A DNA stretch of 6,258 bases from an uncultured Collinsella sp. (GCA_900553935.1 USFK01000087.1:1-6258), one strand, 5' to 3'; positions 1 to 6,227 are shown, counted from the stretch's first letter. Notes: generated from the sequence alone by a model not told the origin. Numbers and translations: made by a program.

Positions 1-74
1 CCCTCGCCCACTGCAACCTTTGTCGTGTGCATACCCATGGGATCTCCTGTCGCCCGCGATGTACCTGAGACCAT

Positions 75-104
75 CTTCGCCTGTATTGCGACTATACAGG
101 CAAG
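75..104. repeat. Inverted repeat, possible operator or RNA hairpin
   Basis: GCCTGTAT at 79-86 and ATACAGGC at 94-101 are perfect 8-bp inverted arms around a 7-nt centre. If C78 is bulged, pairing extends to 11 bp (CTT at 75-77 with AAG at 102-104). There is no downstream T-run, so it does not look like a classical terminator. It could be a repressor operator or a leader hairpin for the transporter; the sequence cannot decide between these. Confidence 0.45.
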
Positions 105-156
105 CGCAGCCTGCGACAAAGGGGGCAGGCACCTGACACATTCTGTTAGAGTTGCA

Positions 157-169
157 GGGATTGAATCCC
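157..169. repeat. Short perfect palindrome, possible operator
   Basis: GGGATT and AATCCC flank a single G. A one-base centre cannot form a normal RNA hairpin, so if functional this is more likely a protein binding site on DNA. It lies 30 nt before the preferred TTG start of the transporter and would sit inside the coding region if translation began at the alternative TTG at 152. Confidence 0.3.
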
Positions 170-199
170 GCTTATTCATGCGACATTGGAGTGACAACC

Positions 200-1453
200 T
201 TGACCGCCGCAACCACGCCTAAAAGTAAGTCAACCGCCGCCGCGCTCTCCCCCGCGCGCACCAAGCTCTGCCTGGCGCTGCTCGTGCTGCTGGGCTTCTC
301 GCTCGGCTGCTCGGAGTTCGTGGTCATCGGCATCGAAAGTGACTTGGCGACGGAGCTCGGCATATCGCTTGCCACTGCGGGCCAGCTCATCAGCGTTTTT
401 GCATTGGTCTACGCTATCGCGACGCCGGTGCTTGCGCTCAGCACGGGGCGCTTCCGTCGTTACCAGCTGCTCGTGTGCTACAGCATTATCTTTGTGCTCG
501 GCAATCTGGTCATGGCGTTGGCGCCCAACTTCCAGGTACTGTTTATCTCGCGCATTGTCCTGGGATCCGTCTCGGGCGCACTGCTCGCCGTGGGCGTGAC
601 GTACATCCCCGAGCTGCTGTCCCCGCAGCAAACTTCGCTTGCCATCTCGGTGGTATATGGTGCGTTTTCCGTAGCAATGGTCTTTGTCACTTCGATCGGC
701 AAGTTTGTGGCCGACACGCTCGACTGGCACGTTGCCATGTACGGCACGCTGGCCTTTGCCGTTCTGATCTGCGCCGCGCTCGTGGTGTTTATGCCGCGCG
801 CCGGACAGACCGACGAACCCGCCACCTTCCGCGAACAGGCGGGTGTGCTGCGCGAACCGAGTATCATCACCGGCATGCTCATCTTCTTGTTTGGCGTGGG
901 ATCGGTCTATGTGTTTTACGGCTATGTGACGCCCTATCTGGAGCAGGTGCTGGGCATGGGCACGGTCGAAGCCAGCACCACGCTCATGGCCTACGGCGCG
1001 TTCTGCCTGATCTCGAACATCCTGGGCGGATGGATTGATGCGCGCTTTGGCATGAAGGCGCTGCTCGTGACGTTTGTGCTGCAGGCTGTGGCGTTACTCG
1101 GGTTGTTTGCTGTGGGCGGCACCATGCCGCTCGCGCTGGTCTTTGTCTTTAGCTTGGCGATGCTCATGTACCTGTTCTCGGTGTCGTGCATCACACACTT
1201 TATGGACGTGGCGCGCAGCCGCCATCCCAAGTCGATGGTGCTCGCGAGTTCGGTTGAGCCCATGGCGTTTAACGTCGGTATCTCGTTTGGCACCGCAGTG
1301 GGCGGCGCCGTGGTAAACGGAATTGGCATTGCGTACGTGGGTGCCGTGGGCGCTGCGTTCTCGCTCGTAGCCTGGGCGCTTGCGCTAGTGACGATCAAGC
1401 TCGCCCGCTGGGAGCGCCGTCGTCAATCAGCACAGCCCCGGATGCAGGCATAG
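200..1453 (+). CDS. Major facilitator superfamily transporter, probable drug:H+ antiporter type
   Basis: A 417-residue membrane protein with about twelve hydrophobic segments in two sets of six, separated by a polar loop around residues 200-225, as in MFS carriers of normal length. The CSEFVVIGI stretch in helix 1 (residues 37-45) resembles the TEFV-type signature of the AraJ/SotB/YdhP sugar- and drug-efflux group. GRFRRYQLL (83-91) is the motif A loop between helices 2 and 3, and helix 4 carries the conserved Arg118 followed by glycines. It likely exports a small molecule using the proton gradient; the substrate cannot be read from the sequence. Start choice: the TTG at 200 has GGAG at 188-191, 8 nt upstream. 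An in-frame TTG at 152 would add 16 residues but has no good ribosome binding site. Family assignment is firm; subfamily and start are less so. Confidence 0.9.
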   Translation: MTAATTPKSKSTAAALSPARTKLCLALLVLLGFSLGCSEFVVIGIESDLATELGISLATAGQLISVFALVYAIATPVLALSTGRFRRYQLLVCYSIIFVLGNLVMALAPNFQVLFISRIVLGSVSGALLAVGVTYIPELLSPQQTSLAISVVYGAFSVAMVFVTSIGKFVADTLDWHVAMYGTLAFAVLICAALVVFMPRAGQTDEPATFREQAGVLREPSIITGMLIFLFGVGSVYVFYGYVTPYLEQVLGMGTVEASTTLMAYGAFCLISNILGGWIDARFGMKALLVTFVLQAVALLGLFAVGGTMPLALVFVFSLAMLMYLFSVSCITHFMDVARSRHPKSMVLASSVEPMAFNVGISFGTAVGGAVVNGIGIAYVGAVGAAFSLVAWALALVTIKLARWERRRQSAQPRMQA

Positions 1454-1540
1454 GGACGAACACAGCCCAAGGTGGCGAGCAACCAGTGAAAACCGTCCCA
1501 TACTAGTAGTGTTTATCCGCCTGCAAGCTCCGGCAGTGCA

Positions 1541-1633
1541 ATTTCGTGTATTTCAGATACACGCTTTTCTACGATTTCGTGTATTTTAAGTACACGAAAT
1601 CGTACTAAACTATGTATCTGAAGTACACGAAAT
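1541..1633. promoter_or_regulatory. Triple palindromic operator-like array upstream of the ATPase
   Basis: Three 27-bp units (1541-1567, 1574-1600, 1607-1633) have the form ATTTCGTGTA, a 7-nt centre, then TACACGAAAT, with centres at 1554, 1587 and 1620, exactly 33 bp apart. The middle unit is perfect, and its symmetry extends to 14-bp arms (1570-1583 and 1591-1604). Unit 1 has a decayed right arm and unit 3 a decayed left arm. Unit 3 read in reverse matches unit 1 at 23 of 27 positions, so the whole element is itself a large dyad centred on unit 2. A weak -10-like TAAACT lies at 1606-1611. The array ends 3 nt before the AAAGG ribosome binding site of the ATPase. A cooperative repressor site is the simplest reading (inference). 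Confidence 0.7.
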
Positions 1634-1648
1634 CGGAAAGGTGGCCCC

Positions 1649-3019
1649 ATGCGCAGATCAATCGAATCCGTTATCGAATCATGGGCGACAAAGGACGCCT
1701 CACGCCCCCTCCTCATCCGTGGTGCGCGACGCGTAGGCAAAACGTACGCTGCCGAGGAAATCGGCAGGCGAATCGCCGGCGATGCGTTTGTCAAACTCGA
1801 CTTTCAGACCGATCTTGAACTGATTGCTCCGCTGTTCGACTGTCCCACCGACGACGTTGACACCATCGTGGCGCGAATTTCAGACTATAAACGCACCCCC
1901 ATTCGCAAGGAAACCGCCTTCATCCTGTTTGACGAGGTGCAGCTCTGCGAACGGGCGCTCAACTCGCTTCGCTTTTTCTCGGGTTCGGGCTGGCGCATAT
2001 GCGCGACCGGCAGCCAACTCGGTGTCGCCACGCGCAAGCGCAAGTTGCCTTTTCCCAGCGGCGTTCGTCAAGAGACCATGCATCCCATGTCGTTCGAGGA
2101 GTTTCTCTGGGCGCTCGATGAGGAGCAGATGGCCGATGCTGTTCGTACCCACGCCGGCACGCTCGATGCTTACGCCGCGCACCAAGCCGCGCTCAGCCTG
2201 TTTCATCGATACCAGGTCGTGGGCGGCATGCCCGCCGCCGTCAACGCATATCGCAAGACGTTATCCATCGAAGACGCGCGCGTCGAGCAGCGCGAAATCG
2301 ACGAGACCTACACCGCCGATATGACCGACCCCGAAAACGGGATCAGTGGCGTGGCGGCGCGCAAGGTATGGCGCTCCATTCCGTCCCAGTTGCTGAGATC
2401 GTCCACAAAGAAATTCAAGTACTCCGAGGTCGAACGCGGAGGCCGTCGCGCCAAGCTTATCGAGCCGCTCGACTGGCTCGAAGGCGCCGCCATCATATCG
2501 GTCAACAACCTGACCGAAGGCATCGAACCTCCCCTCGTTCCCTTCGACGACGAAGACGGAAGTTTCTTTAAGGTCTATCTTCTCGATACGGGCCTCATGT
2601 TCTACAAACTCGGTATCAACCCGCGGCTCTGGCTCGACCTCAAAGAGGATTCCGCCATAGCACTGTCTTCCGACTTTCGAGGTGCCCTGGCCGAAAACTC
2701 GGTCATGCAGGCATTTTCGAGCAATGGTTTGCGGACGTACTATTGGGTGCCGCCGTCGTCTTGGAAGACGAGCGGTGAGCTCGATTTTCTACTTCAGACC
2801 GACCGTATGGAAATTGTGCCCGTCGAGGTAAAGTCCGCACGCAACGTGCGCGCAAGAACCCTCGGGTCGTTTATGGACAAAGCCCGGTCGCCATATGCCT
2901 ACATTTTGTCCGAGAACAATTTTGCCCGCAGCGAAACTGATGACGGGCGCGAGCTGCGCCACCTCCCCTTGTACGCAGCGGGTTTTATCGGAGCAAACTG
3001 TCTCAAGGGCAGCCTGTAA
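1649..3019 (+). CDS. AAA ATPase with C-terminal DUF4143 domain
   Basis: A 456-residue P-loop ATPase of the AAA_14/DUF4143 family, common in bacteria and mostly of unknown function. Visible in order: Walker A GARRVGKT (25-32), Walker B FILFDE (91-96, D95/E96), a sensor-like ATGSQLG (119-125), the family-typical HPMSFEEFLWAL (145-156), and a probable winged-helix linker (about 241-285). The C-terminal domain has VYLLDTGLMFYKL (309-321), GALAEN (345-350, E349), ELDFLL with D379, and VEVKS with E393 and K395. This E...D...ExK spacing fits the PD-(D/E)xK nuclease fold assigned to DUF4143; cleavage activity is not shown. Length is usual for the family and all motifs are intact. The ATG at 1649 has AAAGG 7 nt upstream. 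It follows the palindromic array at 1541-1633 and probably shares a transcript with the phosphatase gene downstream. Confidence 0.9.
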   Translation: MRRSIESVIESWATKDASRPLLIRGARRVGKTYAAEEIGRRIAGDAFVKLDFQTDLELIAPLFDCPTDDVDTIVARISDYKRTPIRKETAFILFDEVQLCERALNSLRFFSGSGWRICATGSQLGVATRKRKLPFPSGVRQETMHPMSFEEFLWALDEEQMADAVRTHAGTLDAYAAHQAALSLFHRYQVVGGMPAAVNAYRKTLSIEDARVEQREIDETYTADMTDPENGISGVAARKVWRSIPSQLLRSSTKKFKYSEVERGGRRAKLIEPLDWLEGAAIISVNNLTEGIEPPLVPFDDEDGSFFKVYLLDTGLMFYKLGINPRLWLDLKEDSAIALSSDFRGALAENSVMQAFSSNGLRTYYWVPPSSWKTSGELDFLLQTDRMEIVPVEVKSARNVRARTLGSFMDKARSPYAYILSENNFARSETDDGRELRHLPLYAAGFIGANCLKGSL

Positions 3020-3052
3020 GCCCCGCGCGACCGCCCAGAAAGGAAACCGCTC

Positions 3053-3499
3053 GTGCAACGCATTCTTTTTATCTGCTGTGGAAATATCTGTCGCTCGACG
3101 ATGGCTGAGTCCGTGTTTACCGAGCTAGCGCGCCGCGCTGGACGCGCGGGCGAGTTTGTCATCGATTCTGCAGCAACCTCAACCGAAGAGATCGGCAACC
3201 CGCCGCATCATGGCACGGTCGCCAAGCTGCGCGAAGTCAGGATTCCCGTCGTCGCACATCGCGCACGTCAGGTGCGGCGCGCGGAGTATGGCAACTGGGA
3301 TCGCATTGTCTATATGGATGCTGAGAACGCGCGCGGTCTGCGTCGCATCTTTGACGACGACCCCGACGGCAAGATTACGCGCTTGCTCGATTGGACCGAG
3401 CGCCCCGGCGACGTGGCCGATCCCTGGTACACCGGCAACTTCGATGCCACCTACCGCGACGTGCTCGCCGGTTGCACCGCTATGCTCGAGCAGCTGTAA
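3053..3499 (+). CDS. Low-molecular-weight protein tyrosine phosphatase
   Basis: A 148-residue cytoplasmic phosphatase of the LMW-PTP/arsenate reductase-like fold, expected to remove phosphate from tyrosine (or arginine) residues. The N-terminal P-loop is CCGNICRS (residues 8-15), giving the Cx5R signature with nucleophile C8 and R14. The general-acid loop near the C-terminus is DPWY (123-126, D123). Length is normal. The residue after the nucleophile is a second cysteine where Leu, His or Thr is more usual, and Thr16 replaces the common Pro. The GTG start at 3053 is supported by AAAGGA at 3039-3044 and by the position of the P-loop. It lies 33 nt after the ATPase stop in the same direction with no terminator between, so cotranscription is likely. 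The substrate is unknown; roles in exopolysaccharide tyrosine-kinase control or stress response are known for relatives. Confidence 0.92.
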   Translation: MQRILFICCGNICRSTMAESVFTELARRAGRAGEFVIDSAATSTEEIGNPPHHGTVAKLREVRIPVVAHRARQVRRAEYGNWDRIVYMDAENARGLRRIFDDDPDGKITRLLDWTERPGDVADPWYTGNFDATYRDVLAGCTAMLEQL

Positions 3500-3501
3500 T
3501 C

Positions 3502-3547
3502 GATGAAATGCAGAGTTTTTAGAGCCACAAATCGGATGAAATGCAGA
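3502..3547. repeat. 13-bp direct repeat with 33-bp period
   Basis: GATGAAATGCAGA occurs at 3502-3514 and again at 3535-3547, exactly 33 bp apart, just after the phosphatase stop codon. The period equals that of the array before the ATPase, although the repeat sequence differs. No gene start follows on either strand, so it is either an orphan regulatory array or a remnant of a lost gene's promoter region. It could also be part of the 3' end of the ATPase-phosphatase transcript. Confidence 0.6.
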
Positions 3548-3630
3548 AATTTGACCTTACTCGTACGCAGGACAACGACGATAACGCCTAAGCACGGGCA
3601 TAAACGAGATCGGGATTCCCATATACAAAT

Positions 3631-3724
3631 CGAGCGTGGATTTTCTCCCACTTTGAGCGCGAAATTGCGTCCAAAACGGGAAAAATCCACGCTCATTATC
3701 TCGGCGGGAGAAAATCCTCGCTCG
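3631..3724. repeat. Large inverted repeat between convergent genes, with an extra third arm
   Basis: The left arm CGAGCGTGGATTTTCTCCC (3631-3649) can pair with a near arm at 3677-3694 (13 bp perfect, GAGCGTGGATTTT with AAAATCCACGCTC at 3682-3694, plus TCCC/GGGA past a bulge). It can also pair with a far arm at 3706-3724 (GGGAGAAAATCCTCGCTCG, 18 of 19). A small CGC/GCG stem lies in the near loop. The far arm ends 1 nt before the stop codon of the minus-strand gene. Position between two converging transcripts suggests a bidirectional terminator or a dispersed palindromic repeat element; a clear T-run outside the stem is missing. Confidence 0.6.
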
Positions 3725-3725
3725 A

Positions 3726-4055
3726 CTACTCGTCGACGATCTCGGCGAGCCAGACGTTCAATGTATCGACCTCGGGGCAGCAGAACTTTGCCGTGCCGGG
3801 CTCGTTGCCGGGCACGGTTCCGCCGTAACGCAAGATGTCAATGTAAGGAAAGCCCACATGGCAGGCCATAGCGCACATCTTGCCGCGGTCTCGGTCAAAG
3901 TCAAAGACATCGCCTGGCTTGTGACCATGATGGCAGCGGCACGTTCCCAACTGGTCCACGCAGCTAATGAGGATACGCGGACGCTTGCCACGCGGCGCGC
4001 CGAGCGGCTTGCTCTCGCCTGCAGGCTTGGCGCCGCCCTCGTCAGCGTTACTCAT
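3726..4055 (-). CDS. Small Cys/His-rich protein resembling the TIGR04076 family
   Basis: A 109-residue soluble protein without signal peptide or membrane segment. After a polar N-terminal tail (about residues 1-26) it has ILISCVDQLGTCRCHHGHKPGD (read in two parts: C32 and C39-x-C41-H42-H43), then CAMAC (61-65), FPYIDILRYGG (69-79) and FCCPE (91-95). The pattern of a Cys motif, G-D-x-F, a central Cys-Ala segment, a Pro-Tyr-I...L...GG block and a late CC resembles the TIGR04076 uncharacterised family; metal binding by the cysteines and histidines is plausible but inferred. The ATG at 4055 overlaps the kinase stop by 8 bp; a TTG at 4061 would add two residues. With no strong ribosome binding site, it is probably translated by coupling to the kinase gene. 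Function unknown. Confidence 0.8.
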   Translation of the reverse strand: MSNADEGGAKPAGESKPLGAPRGKRPRILISCVDQLGTCRCHHGHKPGDVFDFDRDRGKMCAMACHVGFPYIDILRYGGTVPGNEPGTAKFCCPEVDTLNVWLAEIVDE

Positions 4056-4872
4056 GGTCAATCACATCCAGGCAGGCCTCGATGGGAAGGCCAGCCGACT
4101 TGTCCTCTTGGTCGGCATTGCGCTCGATAAGCTCGGCCACCACACGCATGGCATCGGCCGTGGCACGCTGGAGGCTCCAACCGTTCATCACGCGGCCCAT
4201 GAGCACGGCCGAGAACGTATCGCCCGTACCCGGGAAGTACACCGGGATCAGCTCAAACGGAATCTCAAAGTATTCCCCCGCCACATGGTCGTAGCCGATG
4301 ACGGCACTCGCCCCATCGACCTTCGCACTCGTAATGACAACCGACTTGGTGCCCAACGCGAGCATGGCGTCCACGAGCGTGCGGGCCTCATCGGCCGTAA
4401 TCTCTTCGGCGATAGGCGTATCGGTGAGCAGGCACGCCTCGGTATAGTTGGGCACCGCGTAGTCGGCGCACTCGACCAAGCTGCGCATGAGTCCGATGGT
4501 CGACTCGGGCACGCCGGCATAGAGCTTGCCGTTATCGCCCATGATGGGATCGACGAACACCCTGGTGCCCTTTTGAGCGCGGCGGTGGCAAAAGTCCGAG
4601 ATGATGCGCGTCTCCTCCTCGGTCACGATAAAGCCGGTCGAGATAGCATCAAATTCAAAGCCGAGCTCCTCCCAGATAGCGAGGCTCTGGCGCACGTACT
4701 CCGTGGTGTCGTGAATGTAGAACTTGGGATAGTTGAGCGTATCGGAAACGAGCGCCGTCGGCAGGTTGTGGATGCGATAGCCCATGTGCGACAGTACCGG
4801 CAGCATGGCCGAGAGCGCGACCTTGCCGTAGCCGCACATATCGTTGATCAGCAGCAGCTGAGTGTTCTTCAT
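4048..4872 (-). CDS. pdxY: Pyridoxamine/pyridoxal kinase
   Basis: A 274-residue ribokinase/PfkB-fold enzyme that phosphorylates pyridoxamine or pyridoxal with ATP in the vitamin B6 salvage pathway, in the cytoplasm. The N-terminal INDMCGYGKVALS (9-21) is typical of the Gram-positive type pyridoxamine kinases (INDMSGYGR form). Further marks are STGFI (78-82), VDPIMGDNGKLY (107-118), the N142-x-x-E145 motif and the signature PGTGDTFSAVL (214-224), in which D218 is the expected catalytic base. All are intact and the length is normal. The ATG at 4872 has AGGGGGA about 5 nt upstream. It is first in a two-gene minus-strand unit, overlapping the Cys-rich gene by 8 bp, and diverges from the Fic gene. 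Which B6 vitamer it prefers, and hence the symbol pdxY versus pdxK, cannot be settled from sequence. Confidence 0.93.
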   Translation of the reverse strand: MKNTQLLLINDMCGYGKVALSAMLPVLSHMGYRIHNLPTALVSDTLNYPKFYIHDTTEYVRQSLAIWEELGFEFDAISTGFIVTEEETRIISDFCHRRAQKGTRVFVDPIMGDNGKLYAGVPESTIGLMRSLVECADYAVPNYTEACLLTDTPIAEEITADEARTLVDAMLALGTKSVVITSAKVDGASAVIGYDHVAGEYFEIPFELIPVYFPGTGDTFSAVLMGRVMNGWSLQRATADAMRVVAELIERNADQEDKSAGLPIEACLDVIDHE

Positions 4873-4910
4873 GAGTGTCCCCCTTGGGTCGGGCGCGGCG
4901 CGATGTCGCC

Positions 4911-4939
4911 ATAATGCGACTAAGTGTAGCGCAGTGCAA
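4911..4939 (-). promoter_or_regulatory. Possible sigma-70-type promoter for the kinase operon
   Basis: Read on the minus strand, TTGCAC (4939-4934) and CATTAT (4916-4911) are separated by 17 nt. The -35 matches 3 of 6 and the -10 matches 4 of 6 consensus bases. The implied transcript would begin near 4904 and leave a leader of about 30 nt before the kinase ATG, which suits the gene well. The match is modest, so this is a candidate only. Confidence 0.35.
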
Positions 4940-4959
4940 TCTAAGTCTTGCCTTCGGAT

Positions 4960-5084
4960 GTAAGACCAAGTTTGGGCGTAATTTTGTTCTTAGAGTTTTT
5001 CTGACGCTTCTTATTGCAGAAACTTGGCCTTAGAAGGCGCTATAAAATTCTAAGAACAAGTTTTGGCTCAAATTTGTTCTTAGG
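4960..5084. promoter_or_regulatory. Repeated half-site array controlling the Fic gene
   Basis: Two 34-bp units, 4961-4994 and 5051-5084, lie exactly 90 bp apart. Each has the form TAAGAxCAAG, a spacer of about 13 nt, then TTGTTCTTAG. Unit B has perfect 10-bp inverted arms (CTAAGAACAA at 5050-5059 and TTGTTCTTAG at 5074-5083); unit A has one weaker arm. A further half-site-like TTGGCCTTAG lies at 5024-5033. Across the 26 bp of each unit's right-hand part, 22 positions match. Unit B overlaps the expected transcription start, and its right arm runs into the AGGA ribosome binding site (5082-5085). This is strongly operator-like; autoregulation by the Fic protein's winged helix is inferred. Confidence 0.65.
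5041..5048 (+). promoter_or_regulatory. -10 box of the probable Fic promoter
   Basis: TATAAAAT contains TATAAA and TAAAAT, each matching the TATAAT consensus at 5 of 6 bases, in an AT-rich island of an otherwise GC-rich region. It lies between half-site 5024-5033 and operator unit B, about 46 nt before the Fic ATG. No good -35 hexamer is found at the normal distance, which could mean the promoter needs an activator or is simply weak. Confidence 0.45.
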
Positions 5085-5093
5085 ACACTAACG

Positions 5094-6227
5094 ATGCTCG
5101 CACCCATCACACCCGGACGACAGGGAAACGTCAGGCACAGCCTTTCAGGAGCCCTCGCCTATGATTCGTTTAGACCCGCCAATATGGATTCATTCTTTCC
5201 AATCAATTTATCCGCTGATTCCATGCGGCTTGTCTCCGATTGCCGCGCCATACTCGGCGAGGTTGAGGGCATGTCTCGCTTTGTTCCGAACATCGACATG
5301 TACCTTTCTATGTACGTTCGCAAGGAAGCGCTCTTGTCCTCTCAAATCGAGGGTACGCAATGTACGTTCGATGATGTTCTTGACCCGTCAAACGAATCCA
5401 ATGCGAGCCGGGACCTAACCGACGTCGTCAACTACACTCGAGCGGTGCAGCAGGCGACCACGCTCATGGAGGAACTGCCACTCTGTATGAGGCTGCTCAA
5501 ATCCGTCCATGCCACATTGCTTGGAAATGGCAGAGGCTCCGACAAGACGCCGGGCCAGTTCAGGACGACTCAGAACTGGGTCGGACCAAACGGCTGCACG
5601 CTCAATGAGGCCCCGTATGTCCCTCCCAACACGGAGGATATGAAGGAGGCACTTGGCGACCTCGAGCTTTTCATCAACGAGCGTGACGACATCGATCCAG
5701 TCATCAAGGCCGCTTTGGTGCACTACCAGTTTGAAACCGCGCACCCGTTCCTCGACGGCAACGGACGCCTCGGGCGTCTGCTCATCCTCCTTTCGCTCAT
5801 ACATGATGGGGCGCTCACCAAGCCGGTCATCTACCCCTCGTATGAACTCAAACGACACAGGAGCGAATACTACGATTGGCTTATGCGCGTAAGGCAGAGA
5901 GGCGATTTTGAGGGATGGGTTTCGTTTTTCAGTACCTGCTTGCTTGCAAGCGCACGCGAGGCGCGGGATTCGATGCGGAAGCTTGTCGACCTCCATTCGG
6001 AAACCGAAAGGCTGATTCGCGAAAAGGCGGGAAGGGCTACGACGAACGCCCTTATGCTACTCGACCTTCTCGAGGGCAATCCGATCGTCGACACCGCCTT
6101 TGTGTCTGAACGAATGCAGATTAGCAGATCGAGCGCAAACAACCTTATATCCCAATTTACCGATTGGGGCATTCTTGTCCAACGTGATACGAGCAGGAAA
6201 CGACCATATCGAGGGCGCCGGGACTGA
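5094..6227 (+). CDS. fic: Fic-domain AMP-transferase, self-inhibited class II, with C-terminal winged helix
   Basis: A 377-residue protein with the layout of Shewanella SoFic-type proteins. The N-terminal helical domain carries the inhibitory motif SSQIEG (82-87), which fits [S/T]xxxE[G/N], with E86 expected to block ATP's productive binding. The Fic core has the complete active motif HPFLDGNGRLGR (217-228), with H217 as catalytic base, D221 for the metal, and N223, R225 and R228 for the phosphates. The preceding segment around 163-180 is the likely target-binding flap. Residues about 315-370 look like a winged helix (VSERMQISRSSANNLISQF region). Activity would be transfer of AMP to a hydroxyl side chain of a target protein; the target is unknown. 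The ATG at 5094 has AGGA 8 nt upstream. It has no partner antitoxin gene, as expected for class II, and stands alone behind the half-site array. Confidence 0.93.
   Translation: MLAPITPGRQGNVRHSLSGALAYDSFRPANMDSFFPINLSADSMRLVSDCRAILGEVEGMSRFVPNIDMYLSMYVRKEALLSSQIEGTQCTFDDVLDPSNESNASRDLTDVVNYTRAVQQATTLMEELPLCMRLLKSVHATLLGNGRGSDKTPGQFRTTQNWVGPNGCTLNEAPYVPPNTEDMKEALGDLELFINERDDIDPVIKAALVHYQFETAHPFLDGNGRLGRLLILLSLIHDGALTKPVIYPSYELKRHRSEYYDWLMRVRQRGDFEGWVSFFSTCLLASAREARDSMRKLVDLHSETERLIREKAGRATTNALMLLDLLEGNPIVDTAFVSERMQISRSSANNLISQFTDWGILVQRDTSRKRPYRGRRD

Larger units (their letters stand above)
1..199 (+). promoter_or_regulatory. Leader region upstream of the MFS transporter
   Basis: No convincing gene is seen here. 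The stretch is rich in short dyads: an inverted repeat at 75-104, a GCCTGC/GCAGGC pair (109-114 and 125-130), a CAGGC/GCCTG pair (97-101 and 109-113) and a compact GGGATT-G-AATCCC palindrome at 157-169. Several of these share bases, so not all can form at once. No clear -35/-10 promoter pair was found. A regulatory role for the transporter gene is inferred only from position. Confidence 0.35.

Noticed and set aside
151..175. Possible tRNA T-arm-like sequence (GGGATTGAATCCC)
   Set aside because: The loop lacks the TTC consensus and no acceptor, D or anticodon arms can be placed around it.
25..222. 65-codon plus-strand ORF overlapping the start of the transporter
   Set aside because: No ribosome binding site, no recognisable family and overlap with a clear gene in another frame; the composition looks incidental.
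1453..1499. GGGACG/CGTCCC pair after the transporter stop as a terminator
   Set aside because: Only 6 bp with a 35-nt loop and no T-run; too weak to call.
1513..1794. Minus-strand ORF with an 11-residue repeat pattern (RFRVLxIHxxV)
   Set aside because: The protein repeat is just the 33-bp DNA palindrome array translated; it also overlaps the ATPase start.
3503..3871. Plus-strand 122-codon ORF, Arg-rich
   Set aside because: It runs through the direct repeat, the inverted repeat and the antisense of the Cys-rich gene; no domain and extreme Arg content typical of shadow frames in GC-rich DNA.
3967..4914. Long 315-codon plus-strand ORF antisense to the kinase
   Set aside because: The opposite strand encodes an intact kinase with all motifs; long antisense frames are common in GC-rich genes.
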